Both the position numbers and the translations under genes were made by a program. A model generated the notes under the pieces. The model ran no database searches, had not been told where the DNA came from, and saw nothing but the letters and a program-made list of their open reading frames with translations. A stretch of 64,000 nt of DNA from Streptomyces durmitorensis (GTDB lineage Bacteria > Actinomycetota > Actinomycetes > Streptomycetales > Streptomycetaceae), in assembly GCF_023498005.1 (NCBI RefSeq), contig NZ_CP097289.1, positions 5,828,001-5,892,000 on the forward strand, in the 5' to 3' direction. This document shows, one piece after another, positions 38,657 to 47,653 of the stretch; positions within the stretch are counted from its first letter, which is position 1, and the number at the start of each line of letters is the position of its first letter.

Positions 38657-39010
38657 ATGTCCGCAGGAGGTTTCAGCAAGCTGCCGAACGGCAGTGTGGT
38701 GGTGGCCTTGACCCTGCCGAGCCCGGCCATGGGCGGCGGCAATGTCCGGATGATCGTCCACGCGGTGAACCGCGCGAGGGCGCTGACACGCCTGCGGAAC
38801 CTCGGCATGCGCGCCGTCTATCTGCGGGGCAACGCGGAGCCTCCGACGCCGGACGAGATCACGGCGGTCCTGCATCACCCGGACGGGCTGATATGGCGTA
38901 CAGCGCCGGACGCTGCGGCTGAGCTCTGGCATCCCATCCGAGCCCTGAAGCGGCAGGCACTCCAGGGCCAGAGACCCGGGCGGCCGGAAGCGAGCACCTC
39001 GGGCGTGTGA
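38657..39010 (+). CDS. Conserved hypothetical protein
   Basis: A 117-residue soluble protein: VALTLPSPAMGGGNVRMIVHAVNRARALTRLRNLGMRAVYLRGNA, then DEITAVLHHPDGLIWR and WHPIRALKRQ. No signal or membrane span. The regular alternation suggests an alpha/beta fold. Not recognised. GGGGGTG is present before ATG 38657. No operon partner. Confidence 0.65.
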   Translation: MSAGGFSKLPNGSVVVALTLPSPAMGGGNVRMIVHAVNRARALTRLRNLGMRAVYLRGNAEPPTPDEITAVLHHPDGLIWRTAPDAAAELWHPIRALKRQALQGQRPGRPEASTSGV

Positions 39011-39059
39011 TCTGCCCCTGCGGGCCGGTGGGGGCTGGTCGCGCCCACGCGGCGGAGCC

Positions 39060-39110
39060 GCATGTGGCACAGCCCCGCGCCCCTTACGGGGCACAGCCCC
39101 GCGCCCCTGG
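39060..39110. repeat. Extragenic GC-rich repeat, two direct copies
   Basis: CACAGCCCCGCGCCCCT occurs at 39068-39084 and 39092-39108 (period 24), separated by TACGGGG. This is a form of the common Streptomyces element ending in CGCGCCCCTTACGGGG. It lies just past the convergent pncA end. Confidence 0.7.
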
Positions 39111-39115
39111 AGCGG

Positions 39116-39700
39116 CTAGACGACCGGCTTGCCCGTCAGCTCCACCCCGGCCGCCCGCAGCTCCTCAAGGGTCCGCTCGGTCGTCTCCTTGGAGACACCC
39201 GCGGTCAGGTCGAGCAGGACCACCGTGCCGAATCCTTCCCGCACCGCGTCCAGGGCGGTGGCGCGCACGCAGTGGTCCGTGGCGATGCCCACCACGTCCA
39301 CGTCGGTGATCTTCCGGGCCCGCAGCCACTCCGCCAGCGGGACGCCGTTCTCGTCGGTCCCCTCGAAGCCGCTGTAGGCGGCCGAGTAGGCACCCTTGTC
39401 GAAGACCGTGTCGATGGCACCGGACGCGACGACCGGCGCGAAGTTCGGGTGGAACCCGGTCCCCTCCGTGCCCGCCACGCAGTGCGGGGGCCAGGAGTGG
39501 GCGAAGTCCGGGTGGTCCGAGAAGTGGTCGCCCGGGTCGATGTGGTGATCGCGGGTGGCCACCACGTGCCGGTAGCCCGCGGGTGCCTGCCCGATGAGCT
39601 CGGTGATCGCGGCGGCCACGTCCGACCCTCCGGCCACCGCGAGGCTGCCGCCCTCGCAGAAGTCGTTCTGCACATCGACGACGATCAGAGCGCGGCGCAT
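39116..39700 (-). CDS. pncA: Nicotinamidase (isochorismatase fold)
   Basis: A 194-residue enzyme that hydrolyses nicotinamide to nicotinate for NAD salvage. The catalytic triad is visible: Asp in VVDVQNDF, Lys in FDKGAYSAAYSGF, and Cys in TDHCVRATALDA. Metal ligands lie in TRDHHIDPGDHF (Asp-His-His). Its product feeds PncB, encoded just upstream on the same strand, though a terminator separates the two genes. Confidence 0.95.
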   Translation of the reverse strand: MRRALIVVDVQNDFCEGGSLAVAGGSDVAAAITELIGQAPAGYRHVVATRDHHIDPGDHFSDHPDFAHSWPPHCVAGTEGTGFHPNFAPVVASGAIDTVFDKGAYSAAYSGFEGTDENGVPLAEWLRARKITDVDVVGIATDHCVRATALDAVREGFGTVVLLDLTAGVSKETTERTLEELRAAGVELTGKPVV

Positions 39701-39796
39701 CGGGTGTCCTTCGGCTAGGCAAGACTCGTAGGCGTTGGGGAGAGGGAGGGGGACTCGGCCGGATGAACCGAGCGTAGAGACTTCGACCGAGTTGCG

Positions 39797-39822
39797 GGAG
39801 AGGGCGTTCGAACGCCCCCTCC
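39797..39822 (-). terminator. Terminator after pncB
   Basis: GGGCGTTCGAACGCCC is a perfect palindrome, extended by GGAG/CTCC, 17 bp past the pncB stop. Confidence 0.7.
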
Positions 39823-39838
39823 TTCACTCCGGCGCACC

Positions 39839-41167
39839 TCAGACGTATTCCGTCGGAATGACGGCTTCACCCTTCGAAAGCTGCGTCGCCGAGAGCGGGA
39901 GCCGCTCCCGTGCCGCAGCGTGCCGGTCGCGCACGGTGTCGAGCGGCTCGCGCGCCACCACCTCACCGCCCTTGATCAGCTCGACGAGGAGCTGGTGGTC
40001 GGCGAGCTCCACCGGCACGGCGCCCGTTCCGATCACCTCGGCCTCGGCCACCCCGTGCTCGTCGGGCCGCCGCGCGGCCCACTTGCGGCCGCCCACGGAC
40101 GACTTGGCGCCGAGCGACTTCTTGGCCACCGGCTCCAGCGGAGCCTTCACGTCCGCCGAGTGGGCGCGGGCCACCAGCTTGTAGACCATCGAGCAGGTCG
40201 GGTGCCCCGACCCGGTGACGAGCTGCGTGCCCACGCCGTACGCGTCCACGGGCGCCGCGGCGAGCGAGGCGATGGCGTACTCGTCGAGGTCGGAGGTCAC
40301 GACGATCTTCGTCTTCGTGGCGCCGAGCTCGTCGAGCTGGTCGCGCACCCGGTGCGCGACCAGGAGCAGGTCCCCGGAGTCGATGCGCACGGCGCCGAGC
40401 TCGGGCCCCGCGATGTCGACGGCGGTGCGGACGGCCTCGGTCACGTCGTACGTGTCGACGAGCAGCGTGGTGCCGGGGCCCAGGGAGTCCACCTGGGCCT
40501 GGAACGCGTCGCGCTCGTTGTCGTGCAGAAGGGTGAAGGCGTGGGCCGACGTGCCGACCGTGGGGATGTCGTAGCGGAACCCGGCCGCGAGGTCGGACGT
40601 GGTGGTGAAGCCGCCGACGTACGCGGCGCGCGAGGCGGCGACGGCCGCCAGCTCGTGCGTGCGCCGTGCGCCCATCTCGATCAGCGGGCGCTCACCGGCG
40701 GCCGAGGCCATCCGGGACGCGGCGGCCGCGATCGCCGAGTCGTGGTTGAGGATGGAGAGGATCACCGTCTCCAGGAGCACGCACTCCGCGAAAGATCCCT
40801 CGACGCGCAGGATCGGCGATCCGGGGAAGTAGACCTCGCCCTCCGGATAGCCCCAGACGTCACCGCTGAAGCGGTACGAGGAGAGCCACTCCAAGGTCGC
40901 CTCGTCGACGACACGGCGCTCGCGCAGGAATCCGATGACGTCGGCGTCGAAGCGGAAGTTCTCGACGGCGTCCAGGACCCGGCCGGTCCCGGCCACCACT
41001 CCATAGCGGCGCCCCTCGGGCAGTCTGCGCGTGAAGACCTCGAAGACGGAGCGCCGATCGGCGGTGCCGGCCTTCAGCGCGGCCTGCAGCATCGTGAGCT
41101 CGTAGTGATCCGTGAAGAGCGCTGTCGACGGAACATCCACCGGCAGCCCAAGGTCCGCTGTGTTCAT
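39839..41167 (-). CDS. pncB: Nicotinate phosphoribosyltransferase
   Basis: A 442-residue enzyme of the Preiss-Handler NAD pathway. It shows [13 protein letters not shown] at the N-terminus (NAPRTase start), [18 protein letters not shown], FGxGTSAHAF-like [15 protein letters not shown], and RIDSGDL with the following [11 protein letters not shown] (PRPP/product binding barrel). The ATG at 41167 is preceded by TAGCAT with a 7-nt gap, so a leaderless start is likely; there is no Shine-Dalgarno. Divergent from clpS. Confidence 0.94.
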   Translation of the reverse strand: MNTADLGLPVDVPSTALFTDHYELTMLQAALKAGTADRRSVFEVFTRRLPEGRRYGVVAGTGRVLDAVENFRFDADVIGFLRERRVVDEATLEWLSSYRFSGDVWGYPEGEVYFPGSPILRVEGSFAECVLLETVILSILNHDSAIAAAASRMASAAGERPLIEMGARRTHELAAVAASRAAYVGGFTTTSDLAAGFRYDIPTVGTSAHAFTLLHDNERDAFQAQVDSLGPGTTLLVDTYDVTEAVRTAVDIAGPELGAVRIDSGDLLLVAHRVRDQLDELGATKTKIVVTSDLDEYAIASLAAAPVDAYGVGTQLVTGSGHPTCSMVYKLVARAHSADVKAPLEPVAKKSLGAKSSVGGRKWAARRPDEHGVAEAEVIGTGAVPVELADHQLLVELIKGGEVVAREPLDTVRDRHAAARERLPLSATQLSKGEAVIPTEYV

Positions 41168-41174
41168 ACGAAGG

Positions 41175-41180
41175 ATGCTA
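41175..41180 (-). promoter_or_regulatory. Leaderless -10 element of pncB
   Basis: TAGCAT on the minus strand, 7 nt before the ATG at 41167. Confidence 0.5.
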
Positions 41181-41256
41181 CCCCGCATCTCGTCACTCTG
41201 ACGATTTCGTGAGCCCATTTGTGCGAGGGCCCCCTGCGGGTGGCAGCATGGGACAA

Positions 41257-41562
41257 GTGAGTACGGCTCCCGCAGAGATCACCCGCCCGGAATCGGACGA
41301 AGAGACGTTCGCCGTCCCGGAGCCCGACGTCCCCTGGATCACGCTCGTCCACAACGACCCGGTCAATTTGATGAGTTACGTGACCTATGTGTTCCAGTCC
41401 TACTTCGGGTACTCGAAGGAGAAGGCCACGAAGCTGATGATGGACGTGCATCACAAGGGCCGGGCCGTCGTCTCCACCGGCTCCCGCGAGGAGATGGAGC
41501 GCGACGTACAGGCCATGCACGGATACGGTCTTTGGGCCACCCTCCAGCAGGACCGGAAGTAG
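41257..41562 (+). CDS. clpS: ATP-dependent Clp protease adaptor ClpS
   Basis: A 101-residue adaptor of the N-end rule that brings substrates with destabilising N-termini to ClpAP/ClpCP. It shows the typical order [66 protein letters not shown]. The HNDPVN loop and the VHxxG helix form the N-degron pocket. GTG at 41257 is preceded by CAGCAT with 7 nt. Followed by the DUF2017 gene 11 bp later, a usual pairing in actinobacteria. Confidence 0.95.
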   Translation: MSTAPAEITRPESDEETFAVPEPDVPWITLVHNDPVNLMSYVTYVFQSYFGYSKEKATKLMMDVHHKGRAVVSTGSREEMERDVQAMHGYGLWATLQQDRK

Positions 41563-41573
41563 CGACGCATCTG

Positions 41574-42170
41574 ATGCCAGGACAATTCGAAGCCATTCCC
41601 GGGGGCGGCGCCGCCGTCGCGCTCGACGAGGTCGAGATCTCGATCATCCGCTCCCTCGCCGTGCAGCTCCTGGAGCTGATCGGGCCCGGCCCGGCCGAGG
41701 ACGCGTCCGACGACCCCCTCGCGGAGCTGTTCGCGGAGGGGCCGAGCGAGCCGCCCGCCGACCCGGTCCTCAAGCGGCTGCTTCCTGACGCGTACGGGGG
41801 CCCCGGCAGCGAGAAGGCCGACGAGGACGAACTGCGCGCGTACTCATCGGAGTTCAGGCGCTTCACCGAGAACGACCTGCGGGCCAAGAAGCGCGACGAC
41901 GCCCTGGTGGTGATCCGCTGTCTCGACGCCCTGACGTCGAAGGGCGAGGGCGGCGCCGTCCTGAAGCTGTCGGCCGACGAGTCGCGGCACTGGCTCGGCG
42001 CGCTCAACGACCTGCGCCTGGCGATCGGCGCGCGCCTCGAAGTGACCGACGAGGACGACACGGACGTGCTCTTCCAGCTGCCGGACTCCGACCCCCGCAA
42101 GCCGATGGTGATGGCCTACCTCTGGCTGGGCGGTCTGCAGGAGACGCTGGTCGGCACGCTCATCGGTTAG
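41574..42170 (+). CDS. DUF2017 family protein
   Basis: A 198-residue soluble helical protein. It is almost always found after clpS in actinobacteria, which is the basis for the name. Visible parts are VALDEVEISIIRSLAVQLLELIG, AYSSEFRRFTENDLRAKKRDDALVV and LKLSADESRHWLGALNDLRLAIGARLEV. Its function is not established; co-occurrence suggests a link with ClpS-dependent proteolysis. Confidence 0.88.
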   Translation: MPGQFEAIPGGGAAVALDEVEISIIRSLAVQLLELIGPGPAEDASDDPLAELFAEGPSEPPADPVLKRLLPDAYGGPGSEKADEDELRAYSSEFRRFTENDLRAKKRDDALVVIRCLDALTSKGEGGAVLKLSADESRHWLGALNDLRLAIGARLEVTDEDDTDVLFQLPDSDPRKPMVMAYLWLGGLQETLVGTLIG

Positions 42171-42379
42171 AAGTCACACCCGGGCCGCGCAAAGTCGTTG
42201 TATGTAGCAGCGGTTACCCTCCGTTCGCTCATCGGACGCTCAAATCCGGATAACGATCGTGTTACTCGGCTGCCCGTCTTTGATGCGGCGAGGGAATTTT
42301 GTCCGGTTCTTCTCGTGGCATGGGCCACACGCGGCTCAGCCGATCACTGTTGCGGCCGTGATAAATCTTCACGACCACT

Positions 42380-42402
42380 CGGTGACGCCACCCATGTCAC
42401 CG
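42380..42402. promoter_or_regulatory. Inverted repeat upstream of permease
   Basis: CGGTGAC-gccacccat-GTCACCG, 7-bp arms, about 120 bp before the permease start. The 42171-42522 interval has no gene. Confidence 0.45.
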
Positions 42403-42452
42403 GTGGCGCTCGGGCCGGCAGACCGCCGGTAGCACTCCATCCATATCCGGGG

Positions 42453-42469
42453 GGATCAGGACCTGATCC
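42453..42469. promoter_or_regulatory. 17-bp perfect palindrome upstream of permease
   Basis: GGATCAGG-A-CCTGATCC, centred 62 bp before the ATG at 42523. Likely repressor site or short hairpin. Confidence 0.5.
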
Positions 42470-42522
42470 GTGGCCATTACGCAGACTGCGGGCACGGATC
42501 TAGCGTGGAGAAAGGCGTCACC

Positions 42523-43995
42523 ATGACCTCAGTGCAGGTCGAAGAGCACCACGACGGCAATGAGGCCGACGGAGCGGGCGGTTCGTCCGGTTCGTCAGGC
42601 GAGGGTTATCAGCGCGGGCTCGGTGCCCGGCAGATCCAGATGATCGCGATCGGCGGTGCCATCGGCACCGGCCTGTTCCTCGGCGCGGGCAAGGCCATTC
42701 ACAAGGCCGGCCCGAGCCTCATCCTGGCGTACGCCATCGCCGGCCTCGTCATCTTCTTCATCATGCGGGCCCTGGGCGAGCTGCTCATGTACCGCGCCGT
42801 GTCGGGCTCCTTCTCGGAGTACGCACGTGAATTCATCGGCCCGTTCTTCGGGTACGTGACCGGCTGGACGTACTGGCTCTTCTGGGTCGTCACCGGCATC
42901 ACGGAAGTCACGGCGGCGGCCCAGTACATGCAGTACTGGACGCACGACTCCATTCCACAATGGGCCTACGCGCTGATCTTCACGGTCATCCTGTACGGCG
43001 CCAACCTGATCTCCGTGAAGCTCTTCGGCGAGCTCGAGTTCTGGTTCTCGATGGTCAAGGTCACCGCGATCATCGGCATGATCCTGATCTGCCTCGGCAT
43101 CCTCACCATCGGCTTCTCCGACGCCGGTGACACCGCTTCCGTGACCCACCTGTGGGACCAGGGCGGCTTCTTCCCGAACGGCATCGGCTCCACGCTGATG
43201 ACGCTCCAGATCGTGATGTTCGCCTTCCTGGCCGTCGAGCTCGTCGGCGTCACCGCGGGCGAGTCCAAGGACCCGAAGACCGTCCTGCCCAAGGCCATCA
43301 ACACCGTGCCGTGGCGCATCGCCGTCTTCTACGTCGGCGCGCTCATCATGATCCTCTCGGTCGTGCCGTGGACGGAGTTCGTGCCGGGCGTCTCGCCGTT
43401 CGTCGCCGCCTTCGACAAGATGGGCCTCGGCGTCGGCGCCGCGATCGTCAACTTCGTCGTCCTGACGGCCGCGCTCTCCTCCTGCAACTCCGGCATGTAC
43501 TCCACCGGCCGCATGCTGCGCGACCTGGCGCTGAACGGCCAGGGCCCGAAGTTCTTCACCAAGCTCACGAAGAACGGCCTGCCGCTCGTCGGCACCACCT
43601 TCTCCGCCGCACTGATGCTGGTCGGCGTCTGGATCAACTACCAGTGGCCGGGCGAGGCGTTCAACTACGTCGTCTCCTTTGCGACCATCTCCGGCATGTG
43701 GGCCTGGATCATGATCCTGGTCTGCCAGATCAAGTACCGCCGCAAGGCCGACCGAGGCGAGCTGCCGCAGTCCACCTTCCGGGCGCCGGGCGCCCCGTAC
43801 ACGAGCTGGTTCGCGCTCGCCTTCATCGCGATGGTCATCGTGATGATGGGCGTCGACAAGGACGCGCGGATCTCGCTCTACGCGGCTCCGGTCTGGGCCC
43901 TGATCCTCGGCGTCGGCTACCTGGTCATGCAGAAGCGCGGCAACGCGCAGCCGTCGGGCGGCGGCGAGGCCGAGCCGCAGGACGCGGTGAAGTAG
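42523..43995 (+). CDS. Amino-acid permease (APC superfamily, GABA/AnsP-like)
   Basis: A 490-residue permease with 12 predicted spans. The family start RGLGARQIQMIAIGGAIGTGLFLGAG is present, then the ALGELLMYR (TM3 loop) and AFxxSE-like EYAREFIGPFFGYVTGWTYW segments. The substrate is an amino acid, probably uncharged or amide; not further resolved. ATG 42523 is chosen over the GTG at 42505 since the N-terminal 30 residues are already a disordered Gly/Ser-rich arm and AAAGG lies ~8 bp ahead. Confidence 0.88.
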   Translation: MTSVQVEEHHDGNEADGAGGSSGSSGEGYQRGLGARQIQMIAIGGAIGTGLFLGAGKAIHKAGPSLILAYAIAGLVIFFIMRALGELLMYRAVSGSFSEYAREFIGPFFGYVTGWTYWLFWVVTGITEVTAAAQYMQYWTHDSIPQWAYALIFTVILYGANLISVKLFGELEFWFSMVKVTAIIGMILICLGILTIGFSDAGDTASVTHLWDQGGFFPNGIGSTLMTLQIVMFAFLAVELVGVTAGESKDPKTVLPKAINTVPWRIAVFYVGALIMILSVVPWTEFVPGVSPFVAAFDKMGLGVGAAIVNFVVLTAALSSCNSGMYSTGRMLRDLALNGQGPKFFTKLTKNGLPLVGTTFSAALMLVGVWINYQWPGEAFNYVVSFATISGMWAWIMILVCQIKYRRKADRGELPQSTFRAPGAPYTSWFALAFIAMVIVMMGVDKDARISLYAAPVWALILGVGYLVMQKRGNAQPSGGGEAEPQDAVK

Positions 43996-44021
43996 CGCCG
44001 TAACGTCTGATCCCAGCATGT

Positions 44022-44060
44022 GGGCCGGTCCGTACCACTCTTCGGTACGGACCGGCCCTT
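44022..44060 (+). terminator. Terminator after permease
   Basis: GGGCCGGTCCGTACC / GGTACGGACCGGCCC, 15-bp perfect stem with 7-nt loop, then TTCTGCTT. Confidence 0.85.
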
Positions 44061-44078
44061 CTGCTTATCCTGGCTGCC

Positions 44079-44501
44079 ATGCTGACCCTCACCCAGGCCC
44101 TCCACGACCAGATCGTCGCGCACGCGCGCCAGGACCACCCCGACGAGGCCTGCGGTGTGGTCGCGGGCCCGGAGGGCACCGGCCGCCCGGAACGCTTCAT
44201 CCCGATGCTGAACGCGGCCCGCTCGCCCACGTTCTACGAGTTCGACTCGGGCGACCTCCTCAAGCTCTACCGCGAGATGGACGACCGGGACGAGGAGCCG
44301 GTGATCGTCTACCACTCGCACACGGCGACCGAGGCATACCCCTCGCGCACGGACATCACGTACGCGAACGAGCCCGGCGCCCACTACGTCCTGGTCTCCA
44401 CGGCCGACACCGACGACGCGGGCGAGTTCCAGTTCCGCTCCTTCCGGATCGTCGATGGCGAGGTCACCGAGGAAGAGGTCGAGATCGTCCAGGCATACTG
44501 A
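44079..44501 (+). CDS. mec: M67/JAMM metallopeptidase (Mec-like)
   Basis: A 140-residue zinc protease with the JAMM motif: Glu in PDEACGVVAG, then HSHTATEAYPSRTD (H-x-H-x10-D type). The Mec family releases cysteine from the CysO-Cys adduct made by CysM, and in related systems trims the C-terminus of the sulfur-carrier protein. In mycobacteria and many actinobacteria mec, cysO and cysM are adjacent; here the partners are ~3.4 kb downstream, past a transporter cassette. Leaderless start is likely: TATCCT, 7 nt, ATG. Confidence 0.9.
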   Translation: MLTLTQALHDQIVAHARQDHPDEACGVVAGPEGTGRPERFIPMLNAARSPTFYEFDSGDLLKLYREMDDRDEEPVIVYHSHTATEAYPSRTDITYANEPGAHYVLVSTADTDDAGEFQFRSFRIVDGEVTEEEVEIVQAY

Positions 44502-44510
44502 GCTTCACCT

Positions 44511-44612
44511 TGAGGCGGCAGGACCCAGGAAGCCGGTGCGAATCCGGCACGGTCCCGCCACTGTGACCCCTCCCCTCGCGGGCGGGGCAGTCAGGAACTG
44601 ACCTGCCGCCTT
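44511..44612 (+). ncRNA. Cobalamin riboswitch
   Basis: Contains the B12-riboswitch signatures in order: GGAAGCCGGTGCGAATCCGG, CGCCACTGTGA, and the B12-box-like GCAGTCAGGAACTGACCTGC. P1 is GGCGGCAGG (44514-44522) with CCTGCCGCC (44602-44610). It lies ~50 nt before the btuF-like gene, so the transporter should be repressed when adenosylcobalamin is available. Confidence 0.93.
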
Positions 44613-44664
44613 CTTCTCCCACGACGCAGGGGACGCGGAATCCCCTGGAGGAGGCAGCTCAGCC

Positions 44665-45660
44665 ATGTCACGCCCCATACGCACGCACATGCACCTGCGC
44701 GTGCTCATCGCCGCGGCCCTGCTGGCCCCGCTGGCCGCGTGTTCGTCCTCTTCTTCCCCTTCCTCCTCCGGCGACCCGGACGCGAAGCCGGGGCCCAAGA
44801 CACCCGGCTTCCCGTACACGGTCACGAACTGCGGCGTGAAGACGACGTACGAAGCGCCCCCGAAGCGCGCCGTGACGATGAACCAGCACGCGACGGAAGT
44901 GATGCTTGAGCTCGGCCTGAAGGACCGCCTCGCGGGGACGGCGTACCTGGACGACAAGGTCCTGCCGAAGTACGCGAAGGCGTACGCGGACACCCCCGTC
45001 CTGGCCAAGGAATACCCCTCCTACGAGAAGCTCCTGGCCGCCAACCCCGACTACGTCTACGGCGGCTACGCGAGCGCCTTCCTGGCGGGCGAGGGCCGCA
45101 GCCGCGGGGCCCTGGCGAAGTCCGGCATCGAGAGCCGCCTCAACGTCGAGGGCTGCGCGAAGCGGGCGGTGTCGATGGACGACGTCTACAAGGAGGTCCG
45201 CGAGGTCGGCAGCACGTTCGGTGTGCGGCCGCGGGCGGACAAGTGGGTGGACGCGGCGAAGAGCGAACTGTCCGCCACCGCGAAGAAGCTGAAGTCCAAG
45301 AAGCCCCTCCCGGTCTTCGTCTACGACAGCGGCGACAAGTCCGCGTTCACGGCGGGCGGCCGTGGCATCGGCAACGACATCATCGAGCGGGCGGGCGGCC
45401 GCAACGTCTTCGCCGACCTGGACAAGTCCTTCGGCGACGCGTCCTGGGAGTCGGTGGTCGACCGCAAGCCCGAGGTGATCGTGATCCTCGACTACGGCGG
45501 CACGACGGTCGCCCAGAAGAAGAAGCGCCTCCTCGACGACCCGGTCCTCGCGGACGTCCCCGCCATCAAGCACAAGCGCTTCGCGGTGCTTCCGCTGTCG
45601 GACGCGGTGGTGGGGGTACGGGCACCGGCGGCGGTGAGCAAGCTGGCGGGCCAGCTGTGA
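44665..45660 (+). CDS. Cobalamin/siderophore-type ABC transporter substrate-binding lipoprotein (BtuF-like)
   Basis: A 331-residue lipoprotein. The lipobox is PLAACS (~residue 26) followed by a Ser run, and the mature part has a class III binding-protein fold (periplasmic-binding 2): RAVTMNQHATEVMLELGLKDRLAGTAYLDD, GGRNVFADLDKSFGDASWE, PEVIVILDYGG. The upstream cobalamin riboswitch indicates cobalamin or a corrinoid as substrate; sequence alone cannot separate it from siderophores. GGAGGAGG lies before ATG 44665. Confidence 0.88.
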   Translation: MSRPIRTHMHLRVLIAAALLAPLAACSSSSSPSSSGDPDAKPGPKTPGFPYTVTNCGVKTTYEAPPKRAVTMNQHATEVMLELGLKDRLAGTAYLDDKVLPKYAKAYADTPVLAKEYPSYEKLLAANPDYVYGGYASAFLAGEGRSRGALAKSGIESRLNVEGCAKRAVSMDDVYKEVREVGSTFGVRPRADKWVDAAKSELSATAKKLKSKKPLPVFVYDSGDKSAFTAGGRGIGNDIIERAGGRNVFADLDKSFGDASWESVVDRKPEVIVILDYGGTTVAQKKKRLLDDPVLADVPAIKHKRFAVLPLSDAVVGVRAPAAVSKLAGQL

Positions 45661-45671
45661 AGGGGCAGGGG

Positions 45672-45717
45672 GTTCAGCCCGTCCGGCGTTTGAGGACGAA
45701 CTCGGCGGAGCCGGTGA
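45672..45717. repeat. Extragenic palindromic-type element, copy at btuC start
   Basis: TTCAGCCCGTCCGGCGTTTG-AGGACGAA...GCGGAGCCGGTGAT. The element recurs in the opposite orientation at 49.15 and 49.28 kb and in part at 34.5 kb. Here it lies between the btuF and btuC genes and reaches the permease start. Confidence 0.85.
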
Positions 45718-46772
45718 TCGACGGCAGCCCGTCGGGCGTGAGGGGAAGGCTCCGTTACGGCACCGTTGTCGCCGGGCTGCTGGTGGCCCTCGCGGCGGCG
45801 GTCGTTGCGGGCCTGGCCCTGGGGTCGGTCCGCATCCCCGCGTCTGACGTCCTGGAGATCCTCACCGGAGGCGCGGAACCTTCCCCGTTCCGCACGATCG
45901 TCCTGGACGTCCGCCTGCCCCGGGTCCTGCTCGGCGCAGCCGTCGGCGCCGGGCTAGCCGTCATCGGCACCGTCCTCCAGGCCCTGGTGCGCAACCCCCT
46001 GGCCGACCCGTTCCTCCTCGGCGTCTCCTCCGGAGCATCCGCGGGAGCCGTCGCCGTCATCGTCCTCGGCAGTGCCTTCGGCATCGGCGCGGGCCTGGCC
46101 ACCACCGTCACCATCCCGGCCGCGGCCTTCGCCGGCGCCCTGCTCTCCCTGCTCGTCGTCTACACCCTGGCCAGGTCGGGTGGGGGAGGGTTCGCCACCG
46201 GGCGCCTGATCCTCGCCGGAGTGGCCGTCTCGTACATCCTCTCCGCCCTGACCAGCCTGATCCTGATCATGGCCGACAGCGCGGACCACCTGAAGGAAGT
46301 CCTGTACTGGACGCTCGGCGGCCTCGGCAGCGCCCGCTGGGACATGCTCGCCCTGCCGGGCGCCGCCCTGATCGCGGGCACGGCGCTGCTCGTCGCCCTG
46401 GCCCGCCCGCTCGACCTGCTCCTGGTCGGGGAGGAGGGCGCCACTGTGCTCGGCCTCGACACGGCACGCTTCCGCGCCGCCGTCTTCGTCCTCGCCTCGC
46501 TCCTGACCGGCGTACTCGTCGCGTACAGCGGAGCCATCGGCTTCGTCGGCCTGATGGTGCCGCACGCGGCCCGGATGCTGGTCGGCGCCGCGCACCGGGC
46601 GCTCCTGCCGGTGGTGGCCCTGATGGGCGCGGTGTTCCTGGTGGCCGCCGACCTCGCCGCGCGCACGGTCGCGGCGCCGCAGGACATCCCGGTCGGCGTC
46701 CTGACGGCGCTGACGGGCGGTCCGTTCTTCCTGTGGATGCTGCGAAGGAACCGTACGGAGGCCACCGCATGA
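45714..46772 (+). CDS. FecCD-family ABC permease (BtuC-like)
   Basis: A ~352-residue permease with about ten spans. The FecCD signature is visible: IRLPRVLLGAAVGAGLAVIGTVLQALVRNPLADPFLLG-type sequence in RLPRVLLGAAVGAGLAV, then AYSGAIGFVGLMVPHAARML and TVAAPQDIPVGVLTALTGGPFF. The GTG at 45714 lies inside the repeat element; a second GTG at 45738, in frame, may be the actual start. It overlaps the ATPase gene by 4 bp. Confidence 0.9.
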   Translation: MIDGSPSGVRGRLRYGTVVAGLLVALAAAVVAGLALGSVRIPASDVLEILTGGAEPSPFRTIVLDVRLPRVLLGAAVGAGLAVIGTVLQALVRNPLADPFLLGVSSGASAGAVAVIVLGSAFGIGAGLATTVTIPAAAFAGALLSLLVVYTLARSGGGGFATGRLILAGVAVSYILSALTSLILIMADSADHLKEVLYWTLGGLGSARWDMLALPGAALIAGTALLVALARPLDLLLVGEEGATVLGLDTARFRAAVFVLASLLTGVLVAYSGAIGFVGLMVPHAARMLVGAAHRALLPVVALMGAVFLVAADLAARTVAAPQDIPVGVLTALTGGPFFLWMLRRNRTEATA

Positions 46773-47584
46773 GCGACCGCATGAGCAACCCGGCTGTCCT
46801 GCGCACCGAATCCCTCTCCTACCGCACAGGCGAGAAGACCCTCGTCGACGACGTCACCCTGCACGCCGACCGAGGCGAGACCGTCGGCCTCGTCGGCCCC
46901 AACGGCAGCGGCAAGACCACCCTCCTGCGCTGCGTCTACGGCACCCTCACGCCCACCGGCGGCCGCGTCCTCCTGGACGGCGACGACCTCGCGGCCCGCT
47001 CGGCCAAGGACCGCGCCCGCCGCATCGCCACGGTCCCGCAGGACGGGCACACCGGCTTCGAGCTCACCGTCCGGCAGATCGTCGCCATGGGCCGCTCCCC
47101 GCACAAGCGCTTCTGGGAGGCGGACAGCGCGCGGGACGCCGTCCTGGTCGGCGAGGCCCTTGAGCGGGTCGGCGCGGCGGACCTCGCCCACCGCACCTTC
47201 GCCGGGCTCTCCGGCGGCGAGCGCCAGCGCGCGCTCGTGGCGAGGGCGCTGGTGCAGGAGCCCGGGGTCCTCGTCCTCGACGAACCGACCAACCACCTGG
47301 ACATCCGCTACCAGCTGGAGATCCTCTCCCTGGTCCGCGACCTCGGCACGACGAATCTCCTGGCCCTGCACGACCTCAACCTGGCGGCCTACTACTGCGA
47401 CCGTCTGTACGTGCTCGACGCCGGCCGCCTGGTCGCGTCGGGACCGCCGAAGGAGGTTCTGACCAGCGAGCTCCTCGCCGATGTGTACGGCGTCACAGCG
47501 GAGGTCGCGGTGCACCCGGCCACGGGCGCTCCGACGGTCACCTACCTGCCCACAGCGGGGCGCCGCATCGCGCCATCCACGTGA
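46769..47584 (+). CDS. ABC transporter ATP-binding protein (BtuD/FepC-like)
   Basis: A 271-residue ATPase. Walker A is GPNGSGKTTLLRC, the signature is LSGGERQRALVARAL, Walker B is GVLVLDEPTNHLDI, and the switch His is in LALHDLNLAAYYCD. Typical of the vitamin B12/siderophore group. ATG overlaps the permease stop (ATGA). Last gene of the riboswitch-controlled transporter cassette. Confidence 0.92.
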   Translation: MSDRMSNPAVLRTESLSYRTGEKTLVDDVTLHADRGETVGLVGPNGSGKTTLLRCVYGTLTPTGGRVLLDGDDLAARSAKDRARRIATVPQDGHTGFELTVRQIVAMGRSPHKRFWEADSARDAVLVGEALERVGAADLAHRTFAGLSGGERQRALVARALVQEPGVLVLDEPTNHLDIRYQLEILSLVRDLGTTNLLALHDLNLAAYYCDRLYVLDAGRLVASGPPKEVLTSELLADVYGVTAEVAVHPATGAPTVTYLPTAGRRIAPST

Positions 47585-47617
47585 TGGACGCATTCCATCC
47601 ACCATGTGAGATCACAT
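47583..47617. promoter_or_regulatory. Two adjacent palindromes upstream of the leader peptide
   Basis: GATGGA-cgcat-TCCATC (47583-47599) and ATGTGA-ga-TCACAT (47604-47617). The second is centred ~43 bp before the start of the leader ORF. TACGAT (47642-47647) follows as the probable -10. Confidence 0.55.
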
Positions 47618-47653
47618 TCCAGAACCCGGACCGGGAATCGATACGATGACCGC

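Noticed and set aside
43152..44003. Arg-rich ORF within the permease gene
   Set aside because: Frame shadow of the permease.
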